Shown here: positions 62,071-64,000 of the stretch, one piece after another
How the letters are laid out: each line of letters begins with the position of its first letter
Numbering within the stretch: the first letter of the stretch is position 1
Position numbers and translations under genes: made by a program
The notes under the pieces: generated by a model
The model's input: only the letters and a program-made list of their open reading frames with translations
What the model was told of the DNA's origin: nothing
Database searches by the model: none
NCBI GenBank assembly: GCA_964035545.1
Contig: OZ037766.1
Span: forward strand, 14,309,222-14,373,221
Length of the DNA: 64,000 bases
Source of the DNA: Bugula neritina
Taxonomy: Eukaryota; Bryozoa; Gymnolaemata; Cheilostomatida; Bugulidae
Direction: 5' to 3'

Positions 62071-63030
62071 ATGGAGACTGCAAATGCTGGAACTCAACCA
62101 CCGGCAATCGAAGGTGAGCGTAGAGACAATGCTGTAGAGACAATGCCTGTTAACCATGTAGTAGAAGAGCGAAGGGTTCCGCGAGAACTAGCTGAAGACC
62201 GCTACAGGTTAAAGGCGCCCACCTTCACGGGTGAAGAGGAGGTGGAACAATTTATCCAAGAGTTTAGCGACGTAATGGACGTCGCTCAGTGGCCCCCTAG
62301 GGTGGCCCTGCTGAAGCTTAGAATGGCATTGATGGACAAAGCCAAGCCCTATGGGCTGGGCGTAGACATTGATAATATCTTTGCTTCTCTGCGGGCCCGC
62401 TTTGGCCTTTCGGCTACAGATGCCAGGGCCCGATTACAGAGGTTGCGGCGTGATCCCCGCACCCCGCTGCGGGAGCATGCCGCCGCGGTCATGAAGCTGG
62501 CACAGATCGCGTACAGCGACTTGCCCCCAGTCAACCGCGAGAGGTACACCCTCGACGCTTTCATAGCATCTGTCGACGACCTGGGTCTCCACCACCAGTT
62601 TCTAGCTAGGGGAGTCACCACCGTTGAAGATGCTCTGACTGAGAGGGAAGCTTACCTCCTAGCTAACCAAATGCATAAAAGTCGCGGAAGCTCCCGCCAA
62701 GTGGAGATAGACCGCGCAGACACGGCCGCGGGACAAGGGGAGGAAACCCCCGCCGCGGCTGCCGTGTCCCAGTTGGCGACGGCATCAAAAGTCACTCAAC
62801 TGACGGACATGCTAGCCAAGCTGATAGCAACACTGACACCACAAAACCCAGTGAGTACCGCCCCTGAGCCCATGCGGCCATCGGCGCCGCCACAGGGAGA
62901 AACAGTCAGTTTTTGCTGGGAGTGCGGAAATCAAGGACATTTCCGCCGATATTGTCCCTTCCTAAATCAGGGGTTAAACTACCGCGGCCCGCAGATGTTC
63001 CCACCTTCCGCGGGCCGACGAAACCTCTAG
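62071..63030 (+). CDS. Gag protein of the right-edge gypsy element
   Basis: 319 residues. An N-terminal capsid-like region (about residues 45-190, with FTGEEEVEQFIQEF and a retroviral-type LREHAAAVMKLA segment) is followed by an Ala/Gln-rich linker and one CCHC zinc knuckle (CWECGNQGHFRRYC, about 282-295) that would bind element RNA. The start ATG lies 12 bases past the primer-binding site. The frame ends at TAG 63028-63030. The pol frame overlaps it in the -1 frame and stays open upstream of this stop, so pol is probably made by -1 frameshifting. Confidence 0.9.
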   Translation: METANAGTQPPAIEGERRDNAVETMPVNHVVEERRVPRELAEDRYRLKAPTFTGEEEVEQFIQEFSDVMDVAQWPPRVALLKLRMALMDKAKPYGLGVDIDNIFASLRARFGLSATDARARLQRLRRDPRTPLREHAAAVMKLAQIAYSDLPPVNRERYTLDAFIASVDDLGLHHQFLARGVTTVEDALTEREAYLLANQMHKSRGSSRQVEIDRADTAAGQGEETPAAAAVSQLATASKVTQLTDMLAKLIATLTPQNPVSTAPEPMRPSAPPQGETVSFCWECGNQGHFRRYCPFLNQGLNYRGPQMFPPSAGRRNL

Positions 63031-64000
63031 GGAAGAAGAAACGCAGGTCACCCAGACGGGTACCGCGTACTGGCAACCAACAGTGGCAACAGCCACGACG
63101 GACCAGCAAGGGGCTTCGCCCCGCGGCTGCCTTTTCTATGCCCCTTCACAACAGATTCACAGGGCTACAAGTCCAAGAATCTGGATGGGAGCACACAAAG
63201 GTAGCTGAGAATCTAACCTCGGCACCCCCGAGGCCTACCTATCACCGCCCCAAGAGACCTCCTTCGCGACCCAAAGCGAGGGAGGTACTCCCTGCGAGAG
63301 TAAGGCCTGAAGGGAGAGTTCAGGTGCAGCCCCATGGGAACAGCTATTTCTTGCCCGGTAAACTGGAAGGCAAAGCTGTTACTTTTCTCATTGATTCGGG
63401 CTGTACCACAAACCTCTTAAGCCGCCAACTCTTCGACACCCTCAGTGCCAGGGTCAGGGGCGAGATGGAAGCATACGAAGGGGAATACGGCACCCTAGCT
63501 GACGGGTCGTGCCTTCCCTTCTATGGTATAATTGAGCTGACGGGACGAGTCCGCGATCAAACGATCCAAGAGACGTTCATCGTCAGTCAGCTCAAGGAGG
63601 ATGCTATCCTCGGGATGCCGTTCCTTAAACGGCACGGATGTCACATAGATTTTAGCAGATCTGCAATGATGATGTCCGGGCGGGAACTTGCCTGCGTCGA
63701 CAAGTTCGGCTGCCCTTTAGTGGGAGGTGTGCAAGTGGTACGCAACCGTACCATACCAGGCCGCTCCCGGGCTACCATTCACTGCAGGGTGAATAGTAGC
63801 CAGATCTCTGGACTCGGGGTGGTTGAAGGCGCGCACGAAAAGATCCAACTTGCCAGCAGTCTGAATCAGCTGACTGAGCAAGGGGAGATCTTAGTGCAGT
63901 GCGTCAACCCCTTTACCGAGCCTATCAAGCTCCCGGCTGGGTCGATGCTGGGTCGTTTTCACTCTGTTCAGGAGGGAGACGTAGGCCCGTCGCTGGGTGA
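63024..64000 (+). CDS. Pol N-terminus with aspartic protease (partial)
   Basis: Open in the -1 frame relative to gag to the last base of the window. A basic Pro/Arg-rich linker leads to an aspartic protease: FLIDSGCTTNLLS (catalytic DSG at about 63393-63401), a flap region, then AILGMPFLKRHGC matching the conserved ILG motif. RT and later domains must lie beyond 64000. There is no initiating ATG at the start, consistent with translation by frameshift from gag. The exact frameshift site was not identified. Confidence 0.85.

Larger units (their letters stand above)
61734..64000 (+). mobile_element. Ty3/gypsy-type element, 5' part, cut by the window edge
   Basis: LTR, primer-binding site, gag and the start of pol (protease). 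The gag-pol part is strikingly GC-rich relative to the rest of the window. It is inserted in the LINE fragment at 60525-61733. Confidence 0.88.

Overview
The window is animal nuclear DNA. It is AT-rich and carries intron-rich conserved genes with GT-AG splice sites, long microsatellites, and many classes of mobile DNA: Ty3/gypsy, Penelope-like, LINEs of two clades, a tRNA-derived SINE and terminal-inverted-repeat DNA transposons. The gene models and the repeat mix fit a marine invertebrate, possibly a lophotrochozoan, but I cannot name the species. No prokaryotic feature, CRISPR array, rRNA or ordinary tRNA gene was seen.

Seven host genes can be reconstructed exon by exon. From left to right they are: PSMD12/Rpn5, the proteasome lid subunit (minus strand, 10 exons, 453 aa); an atypical rhodopsin-like GPCR (minus, 8 exons, 323 aa); a class II PAQR/membrane progestin receptor-like protein (minus, one coding exon, 324 aa); HTRA2/Omi, the mitochondrial serine protease (plus, 6 exons, 419 aa); UNG, uracil-DNA glycosylase (minus, 6 exons, 325 aa, converging on HTRA2); a Lys/Glu-rich protein with a C-terminal cysteine cluster (minus, 3 coding exons, 295 aa, not recognised); and a coiled-coil protein with hydrophobic C-terminal segments (minus, 9 exons, 316 aa, not recognised). 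They are unrelated housekeeping or signalling genes, and nothing suggests they work as a cluster.

Mobile DNA fills much of the rest. A tRNA-derived SINE with a 17-bp target duplication lies at 285-535. A 1.6-kb fold-back element with an 8-bp target duplication (hAT-like) lies at 2752-4369. An intact-looking 4.7-kb gypsy element with identical LTRs sits in PSMD12 intron 7, 13 nt from the next exon (7012-11751). Two Penelope-like fragments form a near-perfect palindrome at 16961-19013, and each carries a hammerhead ribozyme. A TA-flanked DNA transposon is inserted in a microsatellite (24121-25438). An almost intact LINE (31802-35768) is nested in an older LINE. MITE-like elements lie in HTRA2 intron 1 and in UNG introns 1 and 5. 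An RTE-type LINE (58515-60460) and another LINE fragment (60525-61733) are followed by the 5' half of a much more GC-rich gypsy element that runs off the right end (61734-64000).

The points most worth a second look are the palindromic Penelope pair with paired hammerhead ribozymes, the gypsy insertion that displaced the polypyrimidine tract of a PSMD12 splice acceptor, the fold-back hAT-like element, the recurring fields of degenerate hexanucleotides (one of which contains the splice donor of UNG exon 1), and the two unrecognised genes.
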